A stretch of 64,000 bases of DNA, from NCBI RefSeq assembly GCF_013364355.1, contig NZ_CP054931.1, positions 4,388,501 through 4,452,500 on the forward strand, in the 5' to 3' direction. This document shows, piece after piece, positions 17,217 through 25,102 of this stretch. The translations under genes and the position numbers were made by a program. Source of the DNA: Stenotrophomonas sp. NA06056 (lineage in GTDB: Bacteria; Pseudomonadota; Gammaproteobacteria; Xanthomonadales; Xanthomonadaceae). The notes under the pieces were generated by a model, which was not told where the DNA came from, did no database searches, and was given only the letters and a program-made list of their open reading frames with translations. How positions within the stretch are numbered: the first letter of the stretch is position 1; each line of letters starts with the position of its first letter.

Positions 17217-18182
17217 TCACGCGCGATCAGCAAAGTACTCGCGGCACCACTGCACCACCGGTGGCAGGCCCTGTTCGATGGGCATGGTCGGTTCGTAGCC
17301 AAATGCGTCATGTGCGCGCCGGGTATCGGCCATCGTGCGTACCATGTCGCCCGGCTGCATCGGCTTGTAGACCTTCTGCGCGGGCCGACCCGCGGCCTGC
17401 TCGATCACGCCGATGAAGCGCTCCAGCTCGACCGGCGTGTGGTTGCCGAGGTTGAACACCCGGTGCGGCACCGGACCATCGGCCGGATGCGCGAGGGCGC
17501 CGAGGATACCGGCCACGATGTCGGAAACATGTGTGAAGTCGCGCTGCATGCGACCTTCGTTGAACACATCGATCGAACGACCGGCCAGCACCGCGCGCGA
17601 GAACAGCAGCGGCGCCATGTCCGGCCGGCCCCACGGGCCGTAGACGGTGAAGAAGCGCAGGCCGGTGGCATGCAGGCCATACAGCTGCGCGTAGGTGTAG
17701 GCCATCAGTTCATTGGCGGCTTTGGTTGCGGCGTACAGCGAGCGCGGCTGGTCCACGCGCTGGTCTTCGGAGAACGGCGGCGTGGCCGAATCGCCGTACA
17801 CCGAACTGCTGGACGCGTACACCAGGTGCTGCACGCCGCGATGGCGGCACAGCTCGAGCATGTTGACGAAGCCGACCAGGTTGCTGTCGACGTAGGCGTG
17901 CGGATTTTCCAGCGAATAACGCACGCCGGCCTGCGCGGCCAGGTGGATCACCGCTGTCGGCTGTATTTCGTCGAACAGTGCGGCCAGGCCATCGCGGTCG
18001 GTCAGGTCCAGCGTGCGCAGGTCCAGCGTCGGGCACAGCGCGGCCACGCGGTCGCGCTTGATCTGCGGGTCGTAGTAGTCGTTGAAGTTGTCCAGGCCAA
18101 CCACGGACCGGCCAGCCTCCAGCAGCGCGCGCGCGGTGTAGGCACCAATGAAGCCGGCAGCGCCGGTGAGCAGGATGGTCAT
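17217..18182 (-). CDS. NAD-dependent sugar-nucleotide epimerase (UDP-glucuronate 4-epimerase-like)
   Basis: 321 residues of the extended SDR family. NAD-binding motif LLTGAAGFIGAYTARAL at residues 4-20, LDNFNDYYDPQIKRDR typical of UDP-glucuronate 4-epimerases, and active site YASSSSVYG with YAATKAANE (Tyr-x3-Lys). The likely job is supplying a UDP-sugar for surface polysaccharide or lipid modification. It precedes the glycosyltransferase and LAB_N genes on the same strand, so the three may act in one glycan step. UDP-glucose 4-epimerase is the alternative. Confidence 0.85.
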   Translation of the reverse strand: MTILLTGAAGFIGAYTARALLEAGRSVVGLDNFNDYYDPQIKRDRVAALCPTLDLRTLDLTDRDGLAALFDEIQPTAVIHLAAQAGVRYSLENPHAYVDSNLVGFVNMLELCRHRGVQHLVYASSSSVYGDSATPPFSEDQRVDQPRSLYAATKAANELMAYTYAQLYGLHATGLRFFTVYGPWGRPDMAPLLFSRAVLAGRSIDVFNEGRMQRDFTHVSDIVAGILGALAHPADGPVPHRVFNLGNHTPVELERFIGVIEQAAGRPAQKVYKPMQPGDMVRTMADTRRAHDAFGYEPTMPIEQGLPPVVQWCREYFADRA

Positions 18183-18233
18183 TGCAGTTGCCTGGAAATC
18201 AATGAGTACAGGTGCAGAGGATACGCTGCGGGC

Positions 18234-18959
18234 TCAGAACAGCCCGAAACGCTTCTTGGCCACATTGGTGCGGCCGGGTTCGATCACGTCCTGGATGTTC
18301 TTCGCATCGAAGCGATCCAGCAGGGCTTCCGCATCCTTTTTCAGCTTCAGATCCATCTCTTCCGGGTACAGCGGCACGATCGCCATGAATTCGATGGTCG
18401 TGCCGTCTTCCAGCACCAGCGTGCCGAACTCATCGGGCGTGGTGACCGGCGGCAACACGATGGCGCCATCGAATCCCACGCCCGGTGCATAGGGCTCGGA
18501 CGGATGGCCGTTGGGAATGGTATGGCCGAAGCCCAGCCAGGTGTCGTACTCATGCGGCAACCGCGCCAGGGTCTTCAACAGCCGCACCGGCCAATAGTTG
18601 CGTTCATCCTTGAAGGCGTCATCGCTGATCGGCCAATCCGCCGGCAGGGTCACCATCAGTTCCATGTGCCTGGGCGCATCGACCTCATCGGGCACGGACA
18701 TCGGCAGATCGCTCATGCCCGAGGTCACCAGCCGCAGGTACGGACATTCGTCGGTGGCCGGCACCACATGCACGTCGATGTGCACGATATCGGAGATGAT
18801 TTCGTGGAAGACGCCGGAGATCGGGCCAAGATGGCGCTCGATGTAGGCGCTGATCGCCTCGATGTGTTCTTCGCCGTGGGCCGGGGTGAAGTCCTTCTCG
18901 CGGCTGTGCACGAGGATCGGGCTGCCGCCCGGGCTGACGTCGTCGATTTCAATGCTCAT
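18234..18959 (-). CDS. Suppressor-of-fused (SUFU) domain protein
   Basis: 241 residues. Bacterial SUFU proteins are mostly of unknown role; many serve as immunity proteins against polymorphic toxins. The segment HIEAISAYIERHLGPISGVFHEIISD followed by VHVVPATDECPYLRLVTSGMSD and the PVRLLKTLARLPHEYDTWLGFGHTIP block match the family (quoted in parts). ATG at 18959 with GGGAGCAGG just upstream on the minus strand; the frame extends 43 codons further but that part is not protein-like. No toxin gene is visible nearby. It lies between parB and the epimerase gene. Confidence 0.8.
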   Translation of the reverse strand: MSIEIDDVSPGGSPILVHSREKDFTPAHGEEHIEAISAYIERHLGPISGVFHEIISDIVHIDVHVVPATDECPYLRLVTSGMSDLPMSVPDEVDAPRHMELMVTLPADWPISDDAFKDERNYWPVRLLKTLARLPHEYDTWLGFGHTIPNGHPSEPYAPGVGFDGAIVLPPVTTPDEFGTLVLEDGTTIEFMAIVPLYPEEMDLKLKKDAEALLDRFDAKNIQDVIEPGRTNVAKKRFGLF

Positions 18960-19102
18960 GTCCTGCTCCCTGGATGAGCCACGGGGCGGAGCGAGCCCAC
19001 CCGCGGGTGGACGATGCGACCTCCGGCACGCGCGGCGGTGCGTTCCCTGCAATCGACGGAGCACGGCAGGAACAGGCCGTACTCCCATGAACCTGCGCCG
19101 GG

Positions 19103-20023
19103 TCAGCCCTGGCGCGTGCGCAGCCGCTCCAGCACGCCATCGAGCGTGTCCAGGTTGGCGTAATGGATGATCAGCTTGCCCTTGCCACCGCGGCCATGAT
19201 TGATCGCAACGGAGGTGCCCAGCACTTCGGACAGCTCGGTTTCCAGCGAGGCGATATCGGCCTGCTGCACCTTGGCCACCGGCTGCGGACGGTTGCTCGG
19301 CACCTTGCCGGCAGCGAATGCCTGCGCACGACGCTCGACCTCGCGCACCGACCAGCCTTCATCGGCCGCTTCCTGCGCCAGCTTGCTGGCCAGTTCCGGC
19401 GCCAGGGTCAGCAGCGCACGCGCGTGCCCCATCTCCAGCCGGCGCGTTTCCAGCAGCAGGCGGATGGCGATCGGCAGCTCCAGCAGGCGCAGCAGGTTGG
19501 ACACCGCCGCGCGCGAGCGGCCAACGGCCTCGGCGGCCTCGGCATGGGTCAGGGTGAATTCGCTGATGAGGCGCTGCAGCGCTTCGGCTTCTTCCAGCGG
19601 GTTGAGGTCTTCGCGCTGGATGTTCTCGATCAGCGCCATCGCGATGACGGTGCGGTCTTCCAGCTCGCGCACCACCACCGGTACTTCGTCCAGGCCGGCC
19701 AGCTGCGAGGCGCGCCAGCGACGTTCACCGGCGACGATTTCGAAGTTGCCTGCCGGCAGCTGGCGCACCAGGATCGGCTGGATCACGCCCTGCGACTTGA
19801 TCGAGTCGGCCAGTTCGGACAGCTTGCCCTGGTCCATTTCGCGACGCGGCTGGTACTTGCCCGGCTGCAGCTGGCCTACCGGCAGCTTGCGCAGCACTTC
19901 ACCGGGCAGCGGTTCGATCACCGCCGTGCTGGCCTGCACCTGGCTGACCGCGCCCTTGGGCCCCAGCAGGGCGTCCAGGCCGCGGCCGAGGCCACGCTTC
20001 TTGGCTGCAGGCTTGCTGGTCAT
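19103..20023 (-). CDS. parB: Chromosome-partitioning protein ParB
   Basis: 306 residues, parS-binding CTPase clamp for chromosome segregation. N-terminal KKRGLGRGLDALLG box, the CTP-binding GERRWRASQLAGL motif, helix-turn-helix region LTHAEAAEAVGRSRAAVSNLL, and a basic C-terminal dimerisation part ending in GKLIIHYANLDTLDGVLERL (quoted piecewise). Its ATG overlaps the parA stop (TGATG). Confidence 0.96.
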   Translation of the reverse strand: MTSKPAAKKRGLGRGLDALLGPKGAVSQVQASTAVIEPLPGEVLRKLPVGQLQPGKYQPRREMDQGKLSELADSIKSQGVIQPILVRQLPAGNFEIVAGERRWRASQLAGLDEVPVVVRELEDRTVIAMALIENIQREDLNPLEEAEALQRLISEFTLTHAEAAEAVGRSRAAVSNLLRLLELPIAIRLLLETRRLEMGHARALLTLAPELASKLAQEAADEGWSVREVERRAQAFAAGKVPSNRPQPVAKVQQADIASLETELSEVLGTSVAINHGRGGKGKLIIHYANLDTLDGVLERLRTRQG

Positions 20024-20820
20024 CAGACGGTCTCCACGGCCTTGCTGGCCTTGTTGCGTTCGTTGTTGCGGCGGATGATCTCGCCGGCCAGACCGAGGTA
20101 GGCCACGCCGCCACGCGAAGCGCGATCGTAGCCGACGATGCTCTGGCCATGGCTGGGCGCCTCGGCCAGGCGCACGTTGCGCGGCACGATGGTGCGGAAC
20201 ACGCGGTCACCGAAGTGCTCGGTCAGTTCGGCCGACACGGCATTGGCCAGGTTGTTGCGCACGTCGAACATGGTGCGCAGCACGCCTTCGATCTCCAGCG
20301 CCGGGTTGAGATTGGCGCGCAGCGCTTCGATGGTTTCCACCAGCGCGCTCAGGCCTTCCAGTGCGTAGTACTCGCACTGCATCGGCACGATCACCGAATC
20401 GGCGGCGGCCAGCGCGTTGAGCGTCAGCAGCGACAGCGCCGGCGGGCAGTCGATCAGGATGTAGTCGTACTCGTCGCGGATCGGCGCCAGCGCGCGCTTC
20501 AGGCGCTGCTCGCGCTCGCTCTGCGCCATCAGCTGGATCTCGGCCGCGGTCAGGTCGATGTTGCCCGGCAGCAGGTCATAGCCTTCGGCGGTCTGCACGC
20601 GTACGTCGGCCGCGCTGGACTCGCCCAGCAGCAGATCGTAGGTGGAGGAGACCAGCTCGCGCTTGTCCACGCCACTGCCCATGGTCGCGTTGCCCTGGGA
20701 GTCCAGGTCGACCAACAGCACGCGCTTGGGTGCGTTGGCCAGGGAAGCGGCCAGGTTGACGGCGGTCGTGGTCTTGCCGACGCCACCCTTCTGGTTGGCG
20801 ATGGCGATGATGCGGGCCAT
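20023..20820 (-). CDS. parA: Chromosome-partitioning ATPase ParA (Soj)
   Basis: 265-residue deviant Walker ATPase that moves ParB-parS complexes. It starts MARIIAIANQKGGVGKTTTA with the Walker A signature Lys; DYILIDCPPALSLLTLNALAA is Walker B. No N-terminal DNA-binding extension, so it is of the chromosomal Soj type. ATG at 20820 chosen because the 31 upstream codons are not conserved. Followed without gap by parB; preceded by rsmG 111 bp away, the classic rsmG-parA-parB order. Confidence 0.96.
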   Translation of the reverse strand: MARIIAIANQKGGVGKTTTAVNLAASLANAPKRVLLVDLDSQGNATMGSGVDKRELVSSTYDLLLGESSAADVRVQTAEGYDLLPGNIDLTAAEIQLMAQSEREQRLKRALAPIRDEYDYILIDCPPALSLLTLNALAAADSVIVPMQCEYYALEGLSALVETIEALRANLNPALEIEGVLRTMFDVRNNLANAVSAELTEHFGDRVFRTIVPRNVRLAEAPSHGQSIVGYDRASRGGVAYLGLAGEIIRRNNERNKASKAVETV

Positions 20821-20931
20821 GCGGGTGTGCCTCGTCGACGTGTGCTGGGACCGGTCATTATGCGTACAACCGGGCCCGTGCGGAAATCGTGGATCGCCAA
20901 CCGCTTGTTCCACAAGGGGGTGGCGGCGGGT

Positions 20932-21570
20932 TCAGGGGCCTGTGACGGTGACCAGATGGCGTTCGCCGGCCAGGCCGGGCACGCTCAGCGGGACCACCTC
21001 GCGCACCTGCCAACCGGCCGGCAGCGCTGCGATCTCTTCATGCGGGTAGACGCCTTTCATGGCCAGCAACACGCCACCGGGGCGCAGCAGGTGGCCACCG
21101 ACGCGGACGATGCCGGCCAGGGTGTCCATCGCGCGCGCGGTCAGCTGGTCGTAGCTGCCCGGCTCGGCCAGCGCTTCGGCGCGCGACTCGGCCACGCGGG
21201 CATTGCCCAGGCCCAGCTGGCGCACGGCCTCGCGCATGAAGCGGGCCTTCTTGCCATTGCTTTCCACCAGGGTGACCTGCAGGCCCGGGCAGGCAATCGC
21301 CAGCGGGATGCCGGGCAGCCCGGGACCGGTGCCGAGATCGGCCAGGCTGCCATCGGCCACGAACGGCTGCATCGCCAGCGAATCGAGCAGATGGCGGGTG
21401 ACCATTTCCTGCGGATCGCGGATGGCGGTGAGGTTGTAGGTGCCGTTCCAGCGGTGCAGCAGCGCCAGGTAGCGCAGCAGCGGCGGGGCCAGCTCGGCGG
21501 CCAGGCCCATTCGGGCCAGGCCCTGCTGCAGCGTGGTCGCTACGCCGGCGGGAAGATCGTGTTCGCTCAT
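20932..21570 (-). CDS. rsmG: 16S rRNA (guanine-527 N7) methyltransferase
   Basis: 212 residues. Methylates G527 (E. coli numbering) of 16S rRNA using S-adenosylmethionine; loss gives low-level streptomycin resistance in other bacteria. The SAM-binding motif is [20 protein letters not shown] near residue 76, with [15 protein letters not shown] sequence ([18 protein letters not shown]) before it. ATG at 21570 preceded by a short AT-rich stretch. Upstream of parA. Confidence 0.95.
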   Translation of the reverse strand: MSEHDLPAGVATTLQQGLARMGLAAELAPPLLRYLALLHRWNGTYNLTAIRDPQEMVTRHLLDSLAMQPFVADGSLADLGTGPGLPGIPLAIACPGLQVTLVESNGKKARFMREAVRQLGLGNARVAESRAEALAEPGSYDQLTARAMDTLAGIVRVGGHLLRPGGVLLAMKGVYPHEEIAALPAGWQVREVVPLSVPGLAGERHLVTVTGP

Positions 21571-21609
21571 GCCGACATTATCGCCGGTTTTCACTGCAGA
21601 TTCGGCGAT

Positions 21610-22209
21610 TCACTGCGGATACCAGGCCAATGCGGCGCGGAACTGGCCGCTGGCCTGCCACTCGTGCAGGTGCCAGCGCGCGGCCTCGCCCAGTTCCGGG
21701 TCGCACCAGCGCAGGTGCAGCGCGCCATCGGCGGCAGGGGCCAACTGCAGGCGGTGCAGGCCAAAGGAAATGCCCTGCCCGTGCGCCTTCAGCATGGCTT
21801 CCTTGGCACACCACACGCGGAAGAACCAATGCTCGCGATCGGCCTCGTCCAGGCCCTGCAGCCAGACCACTTCGTCGGGATGGAAGAAGCGTTGGATGAT
21901 TTCCAGCATGCGTGGGCGCGGGCGCAGCAGTTCCAGGTCCACGCCCAACCGCACGCCCTCGCCCAGCGCCACCAGCAGCACCTCGCCGCTGTGGCTCCAG
22001 CCGGTGCCGTAGTGGGCCAGCGCGCCGCTCAGCTCGGGGCGGCCCTTGTCATCGCGGACCAGCGGCAGCGCGTCCGGCTCGCCGCCCAGCGCCTGCGCCA
22101 GCACCTGCCGGGCCTGCGGCTCACCGCGCTGGCCGGGCACATGTGGGCAGCGCCAGACCGTGACCGGACCAAACCGCCACGGGCCGTCCAAGGTCGCTGG
22201 CAGGCTCAT
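21610..22209 (-). CDS. 4'-phosphopantetheinyl transferase superfamily protein
   Basis: 199 residues (208 from a GTG nine codons upstream). Transfers phosphopantetheine from CoA to carrier proteins. Magnesium-binding GVDLELLRPR near residue 90 and WCAKEAMLKAHGQGISFGL near 135 are the two signature motifs. It belongs to the larger Sfp/AcpT class, not AcpS. No carrier protein or NRPS/PKS gene is present in the window, so the target is unknown. Ends 39 bp before the rsmG start region on the same strand. Confidence 0.87.
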   Translation of the reverse strand: MSLPATLDGPWRFGPVTVWRCPHVPGQRGEPQARQVLAQALGGEPDALPLVRDDKGRPELSGALAHYGTGWSHSGEVLLVALGEGVRLGVDLELLRPRPRMLEIIQRFFHPDEVVWLQGLDEADREHWFFRVWCAKEAMLKAHGQGISFGLHRLQLAPAADGALHLRWCDPELGEAARWHLHEWQASGQFRAALAWYPQ

Positions 22210-22293
22210 CCGCACGCGCCCATCACGTAATTCCACGACGGGTTCACAGGCCTGCGCGTCAACTGGTCACAGTTCCCCACCGGAGGTTCGATC

Positions 22294-22545
22294 ATGGGCA
22301 TCATCGTTTGGCTGATCGTCGGCGGCATCGTAGGCTGGCTGGCCAGCATCATCATGAAGCGCGATGCCCAACAGGGCATCATCCTCAACATCGTGGTCGG
22401 CATCGTCGGCGCGCTGATTTCCGGCTGGCTGTTCGGCGGCGGCATCAACGAAGCGATCACCATCCGCACGTTCCTGTTCTCGCTGATCGGCGCGGTGATC
22501 CTGCTGGCGATCGTCAACCTGTTCACCCGCAAGAGCATACGCTGA
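22294..22545 (+). CDS. GlsB/YeaQ/YmgE family stress membrane protein
   Basis: 83 residues, almost wholly membrane-embedded: MGIIVWLIVGGIVGWLASII, then ILNIVVGIVGALISGWLFGGG and FLFSLIGAVILLAIVNLF. This small transglycosylase-associated family is often induced by stress. Good ribosome site (CGGAGG) 9 bp before the ATG. Single-gene unit, divergent from the transferase gene and convergent with xthA. Confidence 0.9.
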   Translation: MGIIVWLIVGGIVGWLASIIMKRDAQQGIILNIVVGIVGALISGWLFGGGINEAITIRTFLFSLIGAVILLAIVNLFTRKSIR

Positions 22546-22568
22546 CGCGACATACTGCTTGAATACGG

Positions 22569-22588
22569 GGCCCGGCCATTGCCGGGCC
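22569..22588. terminator. Hairpin shared by glsB-type gene and xthA
   Basis: 8-bp stem GGCCCGGC with 4-nt loop, then TCGTTGTTT on the plus side. Lies between two convergent stop codons. The T tract is weak. Confidence 0.6.
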
Positions 22589-22596
22589 TCGTTGTT

Positions 22597-23364
22597 TCAA
22601 CCCAGCTGCACCCACGCCGGCGCATGATCGCTGGGGCGTTCCCAGGTTCGCGGCTCGCGGTCGATGCCCGAGGCCACCGCGCTGCCCTTCAGCGCATCAG
22701 ACACCAGGGTCAGGTCGATGCGCAGGCCCAGGTTGCGGCGGAAACCGGCCGCGCGGTAATCCCACCAGCTGAAGGTGCCGGCCTCGTCGTTGTGCAGGCG
22801 GAAGCCATCGTGCAGGCCCAGCTGCAGCAGCTTTTCCAGCGCGCCACGCTCGGCGGTGGAGGTCAGGATGTGGTTCTCGTTCCACACCTCCGGGTCGTGC
22901 ACGTCGCGCGCATCAGGGGCGATGTTGAAGTCGCCCATCACGATCAGCTTTGGATGCCGCTGCAGTTCTTCGGCGATCCAGGCGTGCACCGCCTCGAGCC
23001 AGCGCAGCTTGTACTCGTACTTGTCGGTGCCGATGTCCTGGCCGTTGACCACGTACAGGTTGATCACCCGCAGGTCGCCGAAGGTGCCGGCGATGACGCG
23101 TTTCTGCTCGTCCTCGAAGCCGGGAATACCGATCTGCACGTCCTGCGCCGGCTCGCGCGACACCAGCGCCACGCCGTTGTAGGTCTTCTGGCCGGCGAAC
23201 ACGCTGCGGTAGCCGGCAGCGATCAGCGGAGAATCGGGGAACTTGTGGTCCTCCAGCTTGGTTTCCTGGATGCCGACGATGTCCGGGCCGAAGTCCTTGA
23301 GCCACTGCTCCAGGTGCGGCAGGCGGACATTGAGCGAATTGACGTTCCACGAGGCGATCTTCAT
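22597..23364 (-). CDS. xthA: Exodeoxyribonuclease III
   Basis: 255-residue AP endonuclease / 3' exonuclease of base-excision repair. Starts MKIASWNVNSLNVRLPHLEQ. Active-site motifs: IQETKLEDHKFP (metal-binding Glu), YVVNGQDIGTDKYEYKLRW, MGDFNIAPDARDV, and the C-terminal RIDLTLVSDAL...ERPSDHAPAW with the catalytic Asp-His. Length is typical. Confidence 0.95.
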   Translation of the reverse strand: MKIASWNVNSLNVRLPHLEQWLKDFGPDIVGIQETKLEDHKFPDSPLIAAGYRSVFAGQKTYNGVALVSREPAQDVQIGIPGFEDEQKRVIAGTFGDLRVINLYVVNGQDIGTDKYEYKLRWLEAVHAWIAEELQRHPKLIVMGDFNIAPDARDVHDPEVWNENHILTSTAERGALEKLLQLGLHDGFRLHNDEAGTFSWWDYRAAGFRRNLGLRIDLTLVSDALKGSAVASGIDREPRTWERPSDHAPAWVQLG

Positions 23365-23414
23365 GGGGGCATTCTACCCGGGTGGCCGGGATGGGGGTCG
23401 GCCCGGCTTCCCGT

Positions 23415-23487
23415 GTAGAGCCGAGCCCACGCTCGGCTGCTTCTGCCTGGACCAGCCAAGAGCAGCCGAGCGTGGGCTCGGCTCTAC
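23415..23487. repeat. SMAG inverted pair
   Basis: Two GAGCCGAGC-type palindromes facing each other, outer ends GTAG and CTAC, in the 146-bp gap between the xthA and aldehyde dehydrogenase genes. Confidence 0.9.
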
Positions 23488-23510
23488 GGGAATGCGTCAC
23501 CGGAATGGCT

Positions 23511-24917
23511 TCACCGCAGCAGCAATCTCAACAACCCCGCAATCTTCGAATACGGCGGCCGCAGCCGGTCACTGGCCGCCCAGCGTGACTGCCACAGCAC
23601 CGGCAGCCGCTTGCTCATCGCATCGAACCCGGCCCGGCCGTGGTACGCGCCCATGCCGCTGGCTCCTACCCCGCCGAACGGCAGACCATCGGCGGCGAAG
23701 TGCAGCAGCGTGTCATTCACCGTCACCCCACCGGCCACCACCTGGCCAAGGATGCGCTCCACCGTCGCCATATCCTGGCTGAAGGGGTACAGCGCCAGCG
23801 GCCGGTCGCGGGCCAGCACATCGGCCAACGCCGCCTCCAGGTCCGGATAGGCCCGCACCGGCAGGACCGGGCCGAAGATCTCCTCGCGCATCAGGTCCAG
23901 GTCATCCGGCGGGTCCAGCACCACCGTCGGCACCAGCAGGCGCTCTCGATCAGCGCGGGCCTCATCCACCTGCGCCAGCGGAATCACCGGCACCCCGCGT
24001 TCGCGCGCCTGCGCCAGGTACCCCTGCAGGCGCCGGTACTGGCCTTCGTTGATGATGCGCGTGTAGTCGTCGGCATCGCTGAAATCGCCGTAGCGTTCGC
24101 GTACCTGCTGCTGCAGCGCCTGCACGAACTCGCGCTGGCGCGCGGTGTCGATCAACACGTAATCCGGCGCGATGCAGGTCTGCCCGGCGTTGAACCACTT
24201 GCCTGTGGCCAGCCGCGCGGCGGCTTTTTCCAGCGGGAAATCGCGGCAGACGATGGCGGGTGACTTGCCGCCCAGCTCCAGCGTCAGCGGTACCAGATGT
24301 TCCGCCGCCGCCGCCATCACCTTGCGGCCGACCGCGGTGGAACCGGTGAACACAAGGTGGTCCAGCGGCAGCGAAGACACCGCTGCGGCCACGTCCGCGC
24401 CGCCCTGCACCACCGCCACGCGATCGGGCGGAAACACGCTGGCCAGCAGATCGGCCAGGAACGCGCTGGTGCGCGGCGTGTGTTCGGAGGGTTTCAGCAG
24501 CACGTGGTTGCCCGCAGCAATCGCGGTGGCCAGCGGTACCAGCGCCAACGTGACCGGGTAGTTCCAGGGCGAGATCACCCCGACCACGCCCAGCGGTGTC
24601 GGCCGCAGCTGCGCGCGCGCCGGCCACAGCTTCCAGCCAGCAGACGCATGACGCGGCTTCGACCAGCGCCGCAGGTGCCGGCGCAGGTGGTCGATGGCCG
24701 ACAACACGCTCATGCCATCGGCCAGTTTCGATTCGACGTGGGCACGGTGGCCGAAGTCCTCGGCGATGGCCGCAGCCATTTCGTCCATGCGTGCCTTCAG
24801 CGCCTCGCGCAGGCGGCGCAGATCGGCTTCGCGCTGGTCCAGCGTGGGGCGCTGCGACTGCCAGGCGCTGCGCAGGGTGTGCAGGATGGCGGGGAGTTCG
24901 GCGGCTGAGATGCTCAT
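23511..24917 (-). CDS. calB: Coniferyl-aldehyde-type aldehyde dehydrogenase
   Basis: 468 residues. NAD(P)-dependent oxidation of an aldehyde to an acid. The long N-terminal helix region with YxxLR spacing and LADGMSVLSAIDHLRRHLRRW, the PLGVVGVISPWNYPVTLAL motif, catalytic Glu in ELGGKSPAIV and nucleophile Cys in NAGQTCIAPDYVL match the coniferyl-aldehyde dehydrogenase subgroup. Physiological substrate not shown; the subgroup also takes fatty aldehydes. ATG at 24917 is ten codons into the open frame and has the better family start (MSISAAELP). Confidence 0.83.
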   Translation of the reverse strand: MSISAAELPAILHTLRSAWQSQRPTLDQREADLRRLREALKARMDEMAAAIAEDFGHRAHVESKLADGMSVLSAIDHLRRHLRRWSKPRHASAGWKLWPARAQLRPTPLGVVGVISPWNYPVTLALVPLATAIAAGNHVLLKPSEHTPRTSAFLADLLASVFPPDRVAVVQGGADVAAAVSSLPLDHLVFTGSTAVGRKVMAAAAEHLVPLTLELGGKSPAIVCRDFPLEKAAARLATGKWFNAGQTCIAPDYVLIDTARQREFVQALQQQVRERYGDFSDADDYTRIINEGQYRRLQGYLAQARERGVPVIPLAQVDEARADRERLLVPTVVLDPPDDLDLMREEIFGPVLPVRAYPDLEAALADVLARDRPLALYPFSQDMATVERILGQVVAGGVTVNDTLLHFAADGLPFGGVGASGMGAYHGRAGFDAMSKRLPVLWQSRWAASDRLRPPYSKIAGLLRLLLR

Positions 24918-24951
24918 TCCGCGACTATACGGCGTGCCGAGCAACGGAACG

Positions 24952-25029
24952 GTAGTGCCGGCCGCTGGCCGGCAACCTCAAGGACCTTCGACGGGCACCG
25001 TGCAATTGCCGGCCAGCGGCCGGCACTAC
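24952..25029. repeat. SMAG inverted pair
   Basis: Two copies of the TGCCGGCC/GGCCGGCA palindrome in opposite orientation with GTAG and CTAC outermost, about 28 bp apart. In the intergenic region upstream of calB. Confidence 0.92.
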
Positions 25030-25034
25030 CGAAA

Positions 25035-25063
25035 GAAAAAGGCCGTGGTCTGCACCACGGCCC
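25035..25063 (-). terminator. Terminator of the MFS transporter gene
   Basis: Read on minus: stem GGCCGTGGT with ACCACGGCC, loop of 4, then TTTTTC. Lies 40 bp after the stop codon. Confidence 0.85.
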
Positions 25064-25074
25064 CTGAAACCGGT

Positions 25075-25100
25075 GGGTGCCGACCGTTGGTCGGCACGCC
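25075..25100 (+). repeat. SMAG-like element, GTGG variant
   Basis: Palindrome GTGCCGACC-GTT-GGTCGGCAC preceded by GTGG rather than GTAG. It sits 2 bp beyond the MFS stop codon and before its terminator. Confidence 0.75.
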
Positions 25101-25102
25101 GG

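Noticed and set aside
20880..20930. Possible parS near parA (CTTGTTCCACAAG)
   Set aside because: Short palindrome that does not match the conserved TGTTTCACGTGAAACA pattern. No parS found in the window.
22210..22236. Upstream GTG start for the phosphopantetheinyl transferase
   Set aside because: The ATG at 22209 gives a more usual N-terminus. The GTG cannot be excluded, so it is mentioned only as an alternative.
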